Source of the DNA: Caryophanales bacterium UBA5026 | Lineage (GTDB): Bacteria > Bacillota_I > Bacilli_A > RF39 > UBA660 | Direction of reading: 5' to 3' | Assembly (NCBI GenBank): GCA_002416285.1 | Contig: DICM01000023.1 | Span: 26,667 to 56,011, forward strand | DNA: 29,345 nucleotides | Shown: positions 7,985-15,862 of the stretch, piece after piece | Layout: each line of letters begins with the position of its first letter | How positions within the stretch are numbered: position 1 is the first letter of the stretch | Translations under genes and position numbers: made by a program | Notes under the pieces: model-generated | Databases searched by the model: none | Seen by the model: the letters and a program-made list of their open reading frames with translations, nothing else | What the model was told of the DNA's origin: nothing

Positions 7985-10207
7985 ATGAACGCATGGAGAA
8001 ATTTTAAAGGTGAAAATTGGAAAACTGAGATAAATGTTTCTGATTTTATTAAACAAAACTATAAAGAATATACAGGTGATGACAATTTCCTTATGGGTCC
8101 AACTGTTAAGACCACTTCTATTCTAAATCAAGTAGAGGAATTACAGAAGATTGAACTAGCAAAAGGAATTTATGATGTTGAAACAAAAATTGTTTCAGGT
8201 ATTGATAATTTTGCACCAGGATATATTGATAAAGAAAATGAAGTTATTGTTGGTCTACAGACCGATGTTCCGCTAAAGAGAATCGTAAATCCGTATGGTG
8301 GAATGCGTATGGTTCATAGTGCATTAGAAGCATACGGATATAAATTAGATGAAGAAGTATCTAAAAAATTTGAATATCGTAAAACCCATAACGATGGTGT
8401 TTTTGATGCTTATACGACAGATATTCGTGCCGCTAGACATGCCGGATTAATAACAGGACTACCAGATGCCTATGGACGTGGACGTATTATAGGTGATTAT
8501 AGACGTGTTGCATTATATGGAATTAACTTCTTAATTGAAGAAAAGAAAAAGGATTTGGTGACTTTAGAAGAAACCATCAATGAAGAGACGATTCGTTTAA
8601 GAGAAGAAGTAAATGAACAAATCCGCGCACTTAAAGCTATGAAATCAATGGCAAGTAAATATGGATTTGATATATCTATTCCGGCAATTAATGCTAGAGA
8701 AGCAGTACAGTGGTTATATTTTGGCTACCTAGCAGCAATTAAAGAAAATAACGGTGCAGCTATGAGTTTAGGTAGAACAGCTACATTCCTGGATATTTAT
8801 ATTGAACGTGATATCGAAGAGGGAATATTAGATGAGTCTAGTGCGCAAGAATTAATTGATCAATTTATCATTAAACTACGTATTGCTAGGCACCTTAGAA
8901 CACCAGACTATAATGAACTTTTTGCTGGAGATCCAACTTGGGTAACTGAATCAATTGGTGGTATGACAGTAGAAGGAAGAAGTTTAGTAACCAAAACTTC
9001 ATTCCGTTATCTTCATACTTTAATTAACTTAGGCTCATCGCCAGAACCGAATATGACAGTTCTTTGGTCCGATAAACTACCAGAAGCATTTAAGAAATAT
9101 TGCGCAAAAGTTTCAATCTTAACAGATTCTATTCAATATGAAAATGATGAGGAAATGCGTCCATTACATGGTGACGACTATGCAATTGCTTGCTGCGTTT
9201 CTTGTATGACGGTTGGGAAACAAATGCAATTTTTTGGTGCACGCTGTAATTTAGCAAAAACTTTATTATATGCCATTAATGGTGGAATTGATGAAATAAA
9301 AGGAGAAAAAATCGTCAACGGAATTGATATCATCGATGATGATATTCTCGATTATAATAAAGTTATGAGTGCCTATGATAAAGTGATGGATAAAGTTGCA
9401 AAGACTTATGTCGACGCTATGAATATTATTCATTTTATGCATGATAAATACGCTTATGAAGCGGGACAGATGGCCCTTCATGATACCAAAGTCGATCATT
9501 TAATGGCGTTTGGATTAGCCGGATTATCGGTTGCAGTTGATTCTTTGTCAGCGATTAAATATGCGAAAGTGAAACCAATTCGTAATGAAGTAGGTATTGC
9601 AATTGATTTTGAAATTGAAGGTGATTATCCAAAATATGGAAACGATGATGATCACGCTGATGAAATTGGAATTAAATTAGTTGAATCATTCTTTAATAAA
9701 TTAAAATCACATCCACTCTATAAACAAGCTATTCCAACATTATCGATATTAACCATTACATCAAATGTTGTGTACGGTAAAAAAACCGGCTCTACTCCAG
9801 ATGGTAGAAAAGCAGGAGTGCCTTTTGCTCCAGGAGCTAATCCAATGCATGGCAGAGATGCAAGTGGTGCTTTAGCTTCTCTAAATTCAGTAGCAAAAAT
9901 TCCATATTGTGGAATATGTGAAGATGGAGTTTCTAATACTTTCTCAATTGTGCCAAATGCCCTAGGACAGACTGAAGAAGAACGTGAAAAAAATCTTGTG
10001 CAATTATTAGATGGATATTTTAAGCAAGGAGCACAACATCTCAATGTAAATGTATTAAATCGTGAGACATTGATCGATGCTATGGATCATCCGGAAAAAT
10101 ATCCAACTTTAACGATTAGAGTTTCAGGGTATGCAGTTCGTTTTAATCGGCTAAATAGAGAACAACAAATGGAAGTTATTAGTAGAACATTTCATGGAAC
10201 AATTTAA
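7985..10207 (+). CDS. pflB: Formate acetyltransferase (pyruvate formate-lyase)
   Basis: This glycyl-radical enzyme converts pyruvate and CoA to acetyl-CoA and formate in anaerobic metabolism. The 740 residues are close to the E. coli length (760). Adjacent catalytic cysteines C403-C404 lie in 'AIACCVSCM', and the radical glycine is G715 in 'RVSGYAVRF' near the C-terminus, followed by the usual 'NRLNREQQMEVISRTFH'. 'TPDGRKAGVPFAPGANPMHGRD' and 'GVSNTFSIVPNALG' are typical PFL segments. An AGGAGG site precedes the ATG. The activase gene follows, with its ATG overlapping the TAA by one base, so the two are co-translated. The enzyme is oxygen-sensitive by family, which points to an anaerobic or fermentative host. 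Confidence 0.97.
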   Translation: MNAWRNFKGENWKTEINVSDFIKQNYKEYTGDDNFLMGPTVKTTSILNQVEELQKIELAKGIYDVETKIVSGIDNFAPGYIDKENEVIVGLQTDVPLKRIVNPYGGMRMVHSALEAYGYKLDEEVSKKFEYRKTHNDGVFDAYTTDIRAARHAGLITGLPDAYGRGRIIGDYRRVALYGINFLIEEKKKDLVTLEETINEETIRLREEVNEQIRALKAMKSMASKYGFDISIPAINAREAVQWLYFGYLAAIKENNGAAMSLGRTATFLDIYIERDIEEGILDESSAQELIDQFIIKLRIARHLRTPDYNELFAGDPTWVTESIGGMTVEGRSLVTKTSFRYLHTLINLGSSPEPNMTVLWSDKLPEAFKKYCAKVSILTDSIQYENDEEMRPLHGDDYAIACCVSCMTVGKQMQFFGARCNLAKTLLYAINGGIDEIKGEKIVNGIDIIDDDILDYNKVMSAYDKVMDKVAKTYVDAMNIIHFMHDKYAYEAGQMALHDTKVDHLMAFGLAGLSVAVDSLSAIKYAKVKPIRNEVGIAIDFEIEGDYPKYGNDDDHADEIGIKLVESFFNKLKSHPLYKQAIPTLSILTITSNVVYGKKTGSTPDGRKAGVPFAPGANPMHGRDASGALASLNSVAKIPYCGICEDGVSNTFSIVPNALGQTEEEREKNLVQLLDGYFKQGAQHLNVNVLNRETLIDAMDHPEKYPTLTIRVSGYAVRFNRLNREQQMEVISRTFHGTI

Positions 10208-10920
10208 TGATTGGATATATTAATAAGATTGAGACAATGGGATTAGTCGATGGACCAGGTATCCGCATTGTCTTTTTTCTTCAAGGTTGTCCATTACGTT
10301 GTTTGTTTTGCCATAACCCAGAAACTTGGTCACTTACAAATTCCAATTTAAAAATGACTTCCGATGAGATCGTGCAAAAAATATTACGCTATAAAAATTA
10401 TTTAGGAGAAAATGGTGGGGTTACTTTTTCTGGTGGAGAACCACTAGCGCAGGCTGATTTTTTACTAGAAACATTAAAAAAATGTAAAGAGGCAGGTATT
10501 CATACTTGTATTGATACTTCAGGATTTGGTACTTACTCAGAGGAAATATTTAATTATATCGATTTGGTATTACTAGATGTAAAAGCATTAAATGAAAATT
10601 CTTATAAAAAAATAACTGGACAATCTTATGAATCCTTTTATAAATTTTTAACATCATGTGAAGAAAAACAAGTCAAAGTATGGATTCGTCAAGTGATCAT
10701 ACCAGGAATTAATGATACTGAAGAATATATTTTACAATTGAAAGAGTTTCTAAAATTATATCGATGTGTTGAAAAGATCGAATTATTGCCATATCATACA
10801 ATGGGGATAAAAAAATATGAGGAATTGGGATTAAAATATCGTTTAAATAGTGTTCCAGCTATGGATTTAGAGGAATGTAAAAGATTAGAAGAATTAATTC
10901 GAAGTGACAATGAAATTTAG
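10207..10920 (+). CDS. pflA: Pyruvate formate-lyase activating enzyme (radical SAM)
   Basis: This enzyme installs the glycyl radical on PflB using S-adenosylmethionine and a 4Fe-4S cluster. The CxxxCxxC cluster motif is C28-PLR-C32-LF-C35, and 'GGVTFSGGEP' is the glycine-rich SAM-binding segment. 'HTCIDTSGFG' and 'LLDVKALNE' are typical of the activase family. At 237 residues it has the length of a classic PflA (about 246), with no extra ferredoxin domain as found in activases of other glycyl-radical enzymes. Its ATG overlaps the pflB stop (TAATG), so translation is probably coupled. No strong terminator follows; only a weak CTAAAA/TTTTAG hairpin is seen near 10950. Confidence 0.95.
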   Translation: MIGYINKIETMGLVDGPGIRIVFFLQGCPLRCLFCHNPETWSLTNSNLKMTSDEIVQKILRYKNYLGENGGVTFSGGEPLAQADFLLETLKKCKEAGIHTCIDTSGFGTYSEEIFNYIDLVLLDVKALNENSYKKITGQSYESFYKFLTSCEEKQVKVWIRQVIIPGINDTEEYILQLKEFLKLYRCVEKIELLPYHTMGIKKYEELGLKYRLNSVPAMDLEECKRLEELIRSDNEI

Positions 10921-11005
10921 ACTTAATCGAATATAATAATTTTTTCTCTAAAACCTTTTTAGTATATAAACAAAATATAAAGAGAATAATCTCGCCAGTA
11001 TTGGA

Positions 11006-11034
11006 TGTACAATTAATCGTATTTTTGATACAAT
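11006..11034 (+). promoter_or_regulatory. Promoter of the rmlD-type gene
   Basis: TGTACA (11006-11011), a 17-base spacer, and TACAAT (11029-11034) preceded by TGA (extended -10). Confidence 0.65.
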
Positions 11035-11071
11035 CTAAGTGTAGTAACAGTAGCTATAGGAGGGAATAAAT

Positions 11072-11944
11072 ATGAGATATTTAGTAACAGGAAGCAAAGG
11101 ACAACTTGGTTTTGATATTGTAAGAGAACTTCAAAAAAGAGGGATTACTGATATTGTTTCAATTGATAAAGAGGACCTAGATCTAACAGACGGAAATAAA
11201 GTTCATGAATATGTTTTAAATGTGAAACCGGATGTTATTTTTCATACAGCAGCATGGACAAATGTTGATGAGGCTGAAGAAAAAGAAGACCTAGTCTATG
11301 ATATCAATGTCAAAGGAACCAGTTATCTCGTCGATGCAGCAGAAGAATTAGGTTGTAAAATATTTTATATTAGTACGGAATATGTTTTTGATGGTACAAA
11401 AAGTGGACTCTATGAAGTTGATGATCCAGTCGATCCTCTCAATGTTTATGGAAAGACAAAGTTTCTAGGAGAGCAAGAAGTACGACAATATTCAAGATAT
11501 TTTATTGTTCGGACAACTTGGTTATTTGGAATAAATGGATCAAATTTTGTTGAAACAATTTTAAAACTAGGAAATAAACAAGAGGAAATAAATGTAGTAT
11601 CCGATCAACTCGGTAGCCCTACCTATACAGTTGATTTAGCAAAGCTTTTAGTTGATATGTCGAAAACAGAAAAGTATGGAACTTATCATGCAAGTAACGA
11701 TGGTTTTTGTAGTTGGGCTGATTTAGCAGAATATATTTTTAAATTAAATGAGAAGACAATAAAAGTAAATCATATAAATGCGAGTGAGTATCCATCACCA
11801 GCATTAAGACCACTGAATTCTAAACTTAGTAAAAAATCATTGATAGAAAATGGTTTTAAAACATTACCCTCATGGAAAGATGCAATTGATCGATATCATG
11901 AAGAATTAATTGAGAAAAGTAAACAAATAGACAAAGGGAACTAA
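11072..11944 (+). CDS. rfbD: dTDP-4-dehydrorhamnose reductase family protein (RmlD-like)
   Basis: By family this short-chain dehydrogenase reduces dTDP-4-keto-L-rhamnose with NAD(P)H, the last step of dTDP-rhamnose synthesis. The nucleotide-binding motif TGSKGQLG is at residues 6-13. The catalytic Tyr126-x3-Lys130 lies in 'NVYGKTKFLGE', and the Thr/Ser partner is in 'FYISTEYVFDG'. The length, 290 residues, is normal. AGGAGGG (11058-11064) precedes the ATG. No rmlA, rmlB or rmlC is adjacent, so the partner enzymes must be elsewhere or the substrate may be a related nucleotide sugar. The stop codon lies within a long palindrome, and the gene is convergent with uppP. Confidence 0.85.
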   Translation: MRYLVTGSKGQLGFDIVRELQKRGITDIVSIDKEDLDLTDGNKVHEYVLNVKPDVIFHTAAWTNVDEAEEKEDLVYDINVKGTSYLVDAAEELGCKIFYISTEYVFDGTKSGLYEVDDPVDPLNVYGKTKFLGEQEVRQYSRYFIVRTTWLFGINGSNFVETILKLGNKQEEINVVSDQLGSPTYTVDLAKLLVDMSKTEKYGTYHASNDGFCSWADLAEYIFKLNEKTIKVNHINASEYPSPALRPLNSKLSKKSLIENGFKTLPSWKDAIDRYHEELIEKSKQIDKGN

Positions 11945-11962
11945 TTAGTTCCCTTTGTCTAT
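11927..11962. repeat. Perfect 36-base palindrome over the rmlD stop codon
   Basis: Each arm is 18 bases; the left arm includes ACAAAGGGAACTAA and the right arm TTAGTTCCCTTTGT. There is no loop and no T run directly after it, so it is not a standard terminator. Confidence 0.9.
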
Positions 11963-11990
11963 GATAAAATATTAGAATTTTAAGTCTCAA

Positions 11991-12015
11991 AAAAACTATA
12001 CTATGTATAGTTTTT
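11991..12015. terminator. Bidirectional terminator between rmlD and uppP
   Basis: AAAAACTATAC (11991-12001) and GTATAGTTTTT (12005-12015) pair with a 3-base loop. U-rich tails form on both strands, which fits the convergent genes. Confidence 0.8.
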
Positions 12016-12820
12016 ATAGAAAGCATAATACGAGCGTTCCAACAATAAGACAATAGAACACAAAGTAAATTAATTTCCCATTTTTCATAATACCGCTAAA
12101 CCATCTCGTCGCAAAATAAGTAACAATTCCAGAAATAATCATACTGATACCATAAGTAATCCATAGATCTATGCTAATATTTGTTTTGATTAAATCTTTT
12201 ACTCCGAGAATCATTGTGGCTAAGCTAATTGGAATATAAAGCATAAATGAAAACTTAAAAGCCGTTTCTCGTTTGAATCCTAGAAACATTCCACCAACCA
12301 TGGTTGCTCCACTTCTACTAATCCCAGGAAATAAAGCAATCGCTTGAAATAATCCGATAATTATCGCATCTAAATAAGTAATGTCGCTATCGTCTTTTCT
12401 CCCTTTTAAATTTTTTATTAAAAATAGAAAAAACGCGGTAATAAGAAGAGCAGCACCAATAATTTTCACACTAACTAATTGATCTTCAATCCAATTTTTT
12501 AAAAATAGACCTAAAAGTCCTGCTGGAATGGTTCCAATAACAATTAACCAACAATATTTAAAATTTGATTTATATTTCTCTTCTTTTGAGGAAAGATATG
12601 AAAAGAAGTCATGAATGAGTTCTAAAAGATCTTTTCGGAAAAAAAGAATAATTGCAATTAAACTCCCAAAGTTGAGTATGATTTCAAAATTTAGATCATT
12701 CAAAGCATTACTATGAATTAAATGACGGAATATTACGAGATGTCCACTTGAAGAAACGGGAATTGGTTCTGTAAATCCTTGAATGAAACCTAAAAATAAA
12801 TATTTTAATAATTCTAACAT
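12014..12820 (-). CDS. uppP: Undecaprenyl-diphosphate phosphatase UppP/BacA
   Basis: This membrane enzyme removes a phosphate from undecaprenyl diphosphate, recycling the lipid carrier for cell wall synthesis; the family also confers bacitracin tolerance. The protein has 268 residues, the usual size, and is mostly hydrophobic helices. It shows both family signatures: near the N-terminus 'QGFTEPIPVSSSGHL' (Q14, E18, H27), and in the second half 'FPGISRSGATMVGGMFLG' with the essential Arg. An AAGGTGA ribosome site precedes the ATG, and a TATAAT (minus strand, 12842-12837) lies upstream. It is a single-gene unit, divergent from the 12909 gene and convergent with rmlD. Confidence 0.96.
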   Translation of the reverse strand: MLELLKYLFLGFIQGFTEPIPVSSSGHLVIFRHLIHSNALNDLNFEIILNFGSLIAIILFFRKDLLELIHDFFSYLSSKEEKYKSNFKYCWLIVIGTIPAGLLGLFLKNWIEDQLVSVKIIGAALLITAFFLFLIKNLKGRKDDSDITYLDAIIIGLFQAIALFPGISRSGATMVGGMFLGFKRETAFKFSFMLYIPISLATMILGVKDLIKTNISIDLWITYGISMIISGIVTYFATRWFSGIMKNGKLIYFVFYCLIVGTLVLCFL

Positions 12821-12836
12821 TTTATCACCTTAGTAC

Positions 12837-12842
12837 ATTATA
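12837..12842 (-). promoter_or_regulatory. -10 element of uppP
   Basis: TATAAT on the minus strand, 16 bases before the ATG. The -35 region is AT-rich and poor. Confidence 0.5.
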
Positions 12843-12908
12843 TATGAAAATCAAATTTTAATAAATAAAAAAAATAAAATAAAATAAACTTAAGTAGGTG
12901 AGAAATAT

Positions 12909-13133
12909 ATGGGCGCAAGAATCTTCTTTTTTTTAATCGGTTTTGGTCTTACTGTTGTCGGTTGTGTTTATATTATAACTTACCTTAATTTACTAACCTT
13001 AGGGTATAATTTTTCGGAATATGTTAATTTTATTAGTAGAAGGGTTGAGTGTTTGTACGCTCTTGTTGGAATCGTAATGCTTTACGGCTCAATTTTTATG
13101 CCAGGAGGGAAAAAATATGAACTACATATATGA
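12909..13133 (+). CDS. Small two-helix membrane protein, unknown function
   Basis: This 74-residue protein is not recognised as a named family. It has two hydrophobic segments, about residues 4-28 and 48-64, joined by a short loop with aromatic residues ('LGYNFSEYVNFISRR'), and ends with a short charged tail. AGGTGA precedes the ATG. The gene overlaps the next one by 17 bases, and the ribosome site of the next gene (AGGAGGG at 13103-13109) lies inside this one, so the two are translationally coupled and probably act together. The upstream 80 bases are extremely AT-rich, with AAAAT-type short repeats. Confidence 0.75.
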   Translation: MGARIFFFLIGFGLTVVGCVYIITYLNLLTLGYNFSEYVNFISRRVECLYALVGIVMLYGSIFMPGGKKYELHI

Positions 13134-13755
13134 TGTTTTAGCTAATTTTAATGATATCTTATATGATTTTTATGATTGGAATCAGGGAGACAATATTACC
13201 CATATTAGAAAAATTCCTTTATTCAAAATCGGTAGTAAAGAATTGAAAGACATCAGTGAAAATCAGGTAATATTTGATAGTATCTTTCTAGAAAAAATCT
13301 ATCAAAGAACAGAAATATTCACCAATCGAAGTGTCAAAGGAATTGATTATGCTTGCCTACTTTCTGATGGTAGTGATGCTTTAGCAATTCTAATAAAAAA
13401 AGGCTTTATTCAAAAGAGTAAGTTACTTTTGGAAGAAGAGTTAGAGGTCTTAGATAGTACGAATCGTCTAAAAGAACAAGAAATTAAATATGATATTGTA
13501 AAAACTAATTCTAATAATCCTTTTCGTACTAGAAAGCAATTAGAAATGGAACGATTTTTAAAAAAAGAAATATCGAAGTTACAAAGAGAAGAGGATACGA
13601 GTAAATTATGTTATCTCTATTACGAGTGTTTTAATAAAAAGGAAGACCAAAAAGATATTATTTTAAAGCATTTAAAAGAGGAACTTGAACAGCATTTTGA
13701 TTCGATTACACCTAAACTGTATGCTTTCTTTAAACTCCTACAAGTTCGAAAATAG
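13117..13755 (+). CDS. DUF3603/YjbA-like protein, unknown function
   Basis: This 212-residue soluble protein has no signal peptide or membrane segment. The N-terminus ('MNYIYDVLANF', 'YDFYDWNQGDNITHIRKIPL') recalls the Bacillus YjbA/UPF0736 (DUF3603) pattern of a domain start followed by 'FYEW..D.I....IPL'. Later 'GIDYACLLSDGSDALAI' and 'RKQLEMERFLKKEISKL' fit the same family layout. The assignment comes from remembered family sequences and needs a profile search. The second half is rich in Lys and Glu and probably helical. Its ATG is inside the preceding small membrane protein gene, after AGGAGGG. Its TAG directly abuts the -35 box of the asnS promoter. Confidence 0.7.
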   Translation: MNYIYDVLANFNDILYDFYDWNQGDNITHIRKIPLFKIGSKELKDISENQVIFDSIFLEKIYQRTEIFTNRSVKGIDYACLLSDGSDALAILIKKGFIQKSKLLLEEELEVLDSTNRLKEQEIKYDIVKTNSNNPFRTRKQLEMERFLKKEISKLQREEDTSKLCYLYYECFNKKEDQKDIILKHLKEELEQHFDSITPKLYAFFKLLQVRK

Positions 13756-13784
13756 TTGACAAAAGAGAAAAAATATTTTATAAT
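13756..13784 (+). promoter_or_regulatory. Consensus sigma-A promoter of the asnS leader
   Basis: TTGACA (13756-13761), a 17-base spacer and TATAAT (13779-13784): a perfect match at both boxes. The -35 starts on the base after the upstream stop codon. Confidence 0.92.
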
Positions 13785-13790
13785 TTTCAC

Positions 13791-14040
13791 ATCAAAGCGA
13801 AGAAATGGAAAAGTACAAAAAGAAACAGTGAAAAGTGAGTTGGGATAGTGGGAACCAATACATATGCCTTTTTGGAAGAACACCGTGGAGCATTATTCTG
13901 AATCGAGTAGGAATAATCGGTAGAACCCGTTATCATGTTCAATCATTTTACCGAATGAGAGTGGCTTAGGCAAATTGGGTGGTACCGCGGATTACAGTGA
14001 TTCGTCCCTTAGAGGATGGATCACTGTTTTTATTTTAGGA
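13791..14040 (+). promoter_or_regulatory. T-box riboswitch leader (Asn) of asnS
   Basis: The leader senses uncharged tRNA. The T-box core GGGTGGTACCGCGG is at 13977-13990. Upstream, 'TAGTGGGAACCA' resembles the distal loop of stem I. The segment 'GAAGAACACCGTGGAG' places AAC (13879-13881) at the specifier position, the Asn codon that fits the gene behind it. A terminator follows: ACAGTGAT (13994-14001) and ATCACTGT (14020-14027) with inner pairs, then TTTTTATTTT. The alternative antiterminator can form by pairing the T-box GGG with the CCC near 14006-14008. By family, uncharged tRNA-Asn favours read-through and asnS expression. Confidence 0.93.
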
Positions 14041-14047
14041 GGATAAT

Positions 14048-15433
14048 ATGAAATTAGATGTAAGAGAATTATATGAGAAAATAGATGAATTAATGGGAAC
14101 TGAGGTTACTTTAGAAGGATGGATTAAAAATCATCGAAAACAAAAGGATTTTGGATTCATAGAATTTTCTGATGGAACTTATTTTGAGCATGTTCAACTT
14201 GTCTATGAAAAAGAATTAACAAATTTTGAAGATATTCAAAAATACCATATTGGTTCTGCAATTAAAGCAACTGGTATTGTAGTCGAATCATTGGGTGCGA
14301 AACAACCATTTGAAATAAAAGTAACAGAGATTACTTTAGAAGGTGATTGTCCAGAAGAATTTCCCCTTCAACCAAAACGACATAGTAATGAGTTTTTAAG
14401 AGAAATTGGATATCTACGTCCGAGAGTAAACCTATTTCAAGCTGTATTCCGTGTTAGAAGTATTGCTGCACAAGCAATTCATACTTATTTCCAAGACCGT
14501 GGATATGTCTACTTACACGCCCCATTAATCACTGGAAGCGATGCAGAAGGGGCTGGTGAAATGTTCACGGTAACAGCCTTTGACTTAGATCATTTGCCAA
14601 AAGAAAGCGACAAAGTTGCATTTCAAAAAGATTTCTTTGGAAAACATACTTCACTAACAGTATCCGGTCAACTTCAAGGAGAAGCATTTGCAATGGCATT
14701 TAAAAAAGTCTACACTTTTGGGCCTACTTTCCGTGCCGAAAATTCTAACACAAAAACACATGCAGCAGAGTTTTGGATGATTGAGCCAGAAGTTGCTTTC
14801 TGTGATCTTGAAGGAATTATGGATATCGAAGAGGATATGCTTCGCTATATTGTAAACTATGTTAAAGAACATGCGAAATCAGAACTTGAATTCTTCAACA
14901 AATTTGTAGAACCAGGATTGTTAGAAAAACTAGATGTTGTTTTAAACAATAAATGTATTCGTATTACGCACCAAGAAGCAATTACTATTTTAAAAGAAGC
15001 AAATAAGAAGTTTGAAAATGAACCACAATATGGAGAAGATTTAGCGAAAGAACATGAACGCTATCTAACCGAAGAAAAATTTAAAGCCCCAGTCTTTGTA
15101 AAAGATTGGCCAAAAGATATTAAAGCATTTTACATGCGATTAAATGATGATGATAAGACAGTTTCAGCAGTCGACTTTCTAGTTCCGGGATCAGGAGAAT
15201 TAATGGGTGGATCACAAAGAGAAGAACGCTTAGAAGTTTTACTTGATCGTATGGAAAAATTAGGGATGAATCAATCTGAATTAGATTGGTATGTTAATTT
15301 ACGTAGATTTGGTGGATGTAAGCATGCAGGATTTGGTATGGGATTTGAGCGTCTGTTAATCTATTTAACAGGTGTAGAAAATATTAGAGACGTAATACCA
15401 TTTCCAAGAACACCAGGAAATTGTGAATTTTAA
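14048..15433 (+). CDS. asnS: Asparagine--tRNA ligase
   Basis: This cytoplasmic class IIb synthetase charges tRNA-Asn with asparagine. The 461 residues match the E. coli length (466). An N-terminal OB-fold anticodon-binding domain ('VTLEGWIKNHRKQKDFGFIEF') is followed by the catalytic core with motif 2 ('FGPTFRAENSNTKTHAAEFW', 'MIEPE') and motif 3 ('GGCKHAGFGMGFERLLIYLTG' region). 'DVIPFPRTPG' near the end is typical. The Asn- rather than Asp-type identity is supported by the H-A-A-E-F-W motif 2 context, the length and the AAC specifier in the T-box. AGGAGG (14037-14042) precedes the ATG. It is a single-gene transcript ended by the hairpin at 15432. Confidence 0.97.
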   Translation: MKLDVRELYEKIDELMGTEVTLEGWIKNHRKQKDFGFIEFSDGTYFEHVQLVYEKELTNFEDIQKYHIGSAIKATGIVVESLGAKQPFEIKVTEITLEGDCPEEFPLQPKRHSNEFLREIGYLRPRVNLFQAVFRVRSIAAQAIHTYFQDRGYVYLHAPLITGSDAEGAGEMFTVTAFDLDHLPKESDKVAFQKDFFGKHTSLTVSGQLQGEAFAMAFKKVYTFGPTFRAENSNTKTHAAEFWMIEPEVAFCDLEGIMDIEEDMLRYIVNYVKEHAKSELEFFNKFVEPGLLEKLDVVLNNKCIRITHQEAITILKEANKKFENEPQYGEDLAKEHERYLTEEKFKAPVFVKDWPKDIKAFYMRLNDDDKTVSAVDFLVPGSGELMGGSQREERLEVLLDRMEKLGMNQSELDWYVNLRRFGGCKHAGFGMGFERLLIYLTGVENIRDVIPFPRTPGNCEF

Positions 15434-15454
15434 AGTGGGTTATCCACTTTTTTT
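15432..15454 (+). terminator. Intrinsic terminator of asnS
   Basis: AAAGTGG (15432-15438) pairs with CCACTTT (15444-15450), then a T run. It is nearly the same hairpin as the one at 16804. Confidence 0.85.
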
Positions 15455-15501
15455 AATGAGTTTAAAATATTAAGCTTTAATAGGTAAATCGTTAGATGAA
15501 A

Positions 15502-15510
15502 TGATATAAT
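15502..15510 (+). promoter_or_regulatory. Extended -10 promoter of the mazG-like operon
   Basis: TGaTATAAT, 22 bases before the ATG, with a poor -35. Confidence 0.6.
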
Positions 15511-15532
15511 GTTTTTAATTGGAGGAATTGAA

Positions 15533-15862
15533 ATGAGTAATTTAACAATAAAGGAACTACAAGAAGCAATAAAGACAATTGACTATAAACCGAATGCTGT
15601 TGACAAATACTTTTATAAACTTTCCGAAGAAGTCGGAGAATTAGCGAAAGCAATTAGAAAGGATAATAGAATAGTTGATAAGAACATAAAAGGAACAGTC
15701 GAGGAAGAATTAAATGATGTACTTTATTATATAATCTGTTTAGCCAATCTATATGACATTGATTTAGAAGAATGTATTCGATTAAAAGAAAGTTTAAATG
15801 CTGCTAAATATACACGTCCTAATATGTTTGATAAGACTAATTTTGGTGAAATGAATGAATAG
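15533..15862 (+). CDS. MazG-like nucleotide pyrophosphohydrolase
   Basis: This 109-residue helical protein matches the all-alpha NTP pyrophosphatase (MazG) superfamily, whose members hydrolyse (d)NTPs to (d)NMPs and pyrophosphate. It has the metal-binding pattern 'KLSEEVGELAKAIRK' (ExxE) and later 'EEELNDVLYYIICLAN' (ExxD). The start at ATG 15533 is set by GGAGGAATTGAA directly before it; an in-frame ATG at 15509 overlaps the TATAAT box and is rejected. It overlaps the downstream NT5C-like gene by 8 bases, so they are coupled. The pairing of a pyrophosphatase with a nucleotidase suggests nucleotide-pool housekeeping (inference). The substrate is not evident from sequence. Confidence 0.88.
   Translation: MSNLTIKELQEAIKTIDYKPNAVDKYFYKLSEEVGELAKAIRKDNRIVDKNIKGTVEEELNDVLYYIICLANLYDIDLEECIRLKESLNAAKYTRPNMFDKTNFGEMNE

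Noticed and set aside
10935..10965. Terminator after pflA
   Set aside because: The CTAAAA/TTTTAG stem is short, AT-only and has no good T run.
13620..13883. Minus-strand open frame across the asnS promoter and T-box
   Set aside because: It is antisense to a coding gene end and to the conserved T-box leader, with no ribosome site; a shadow.
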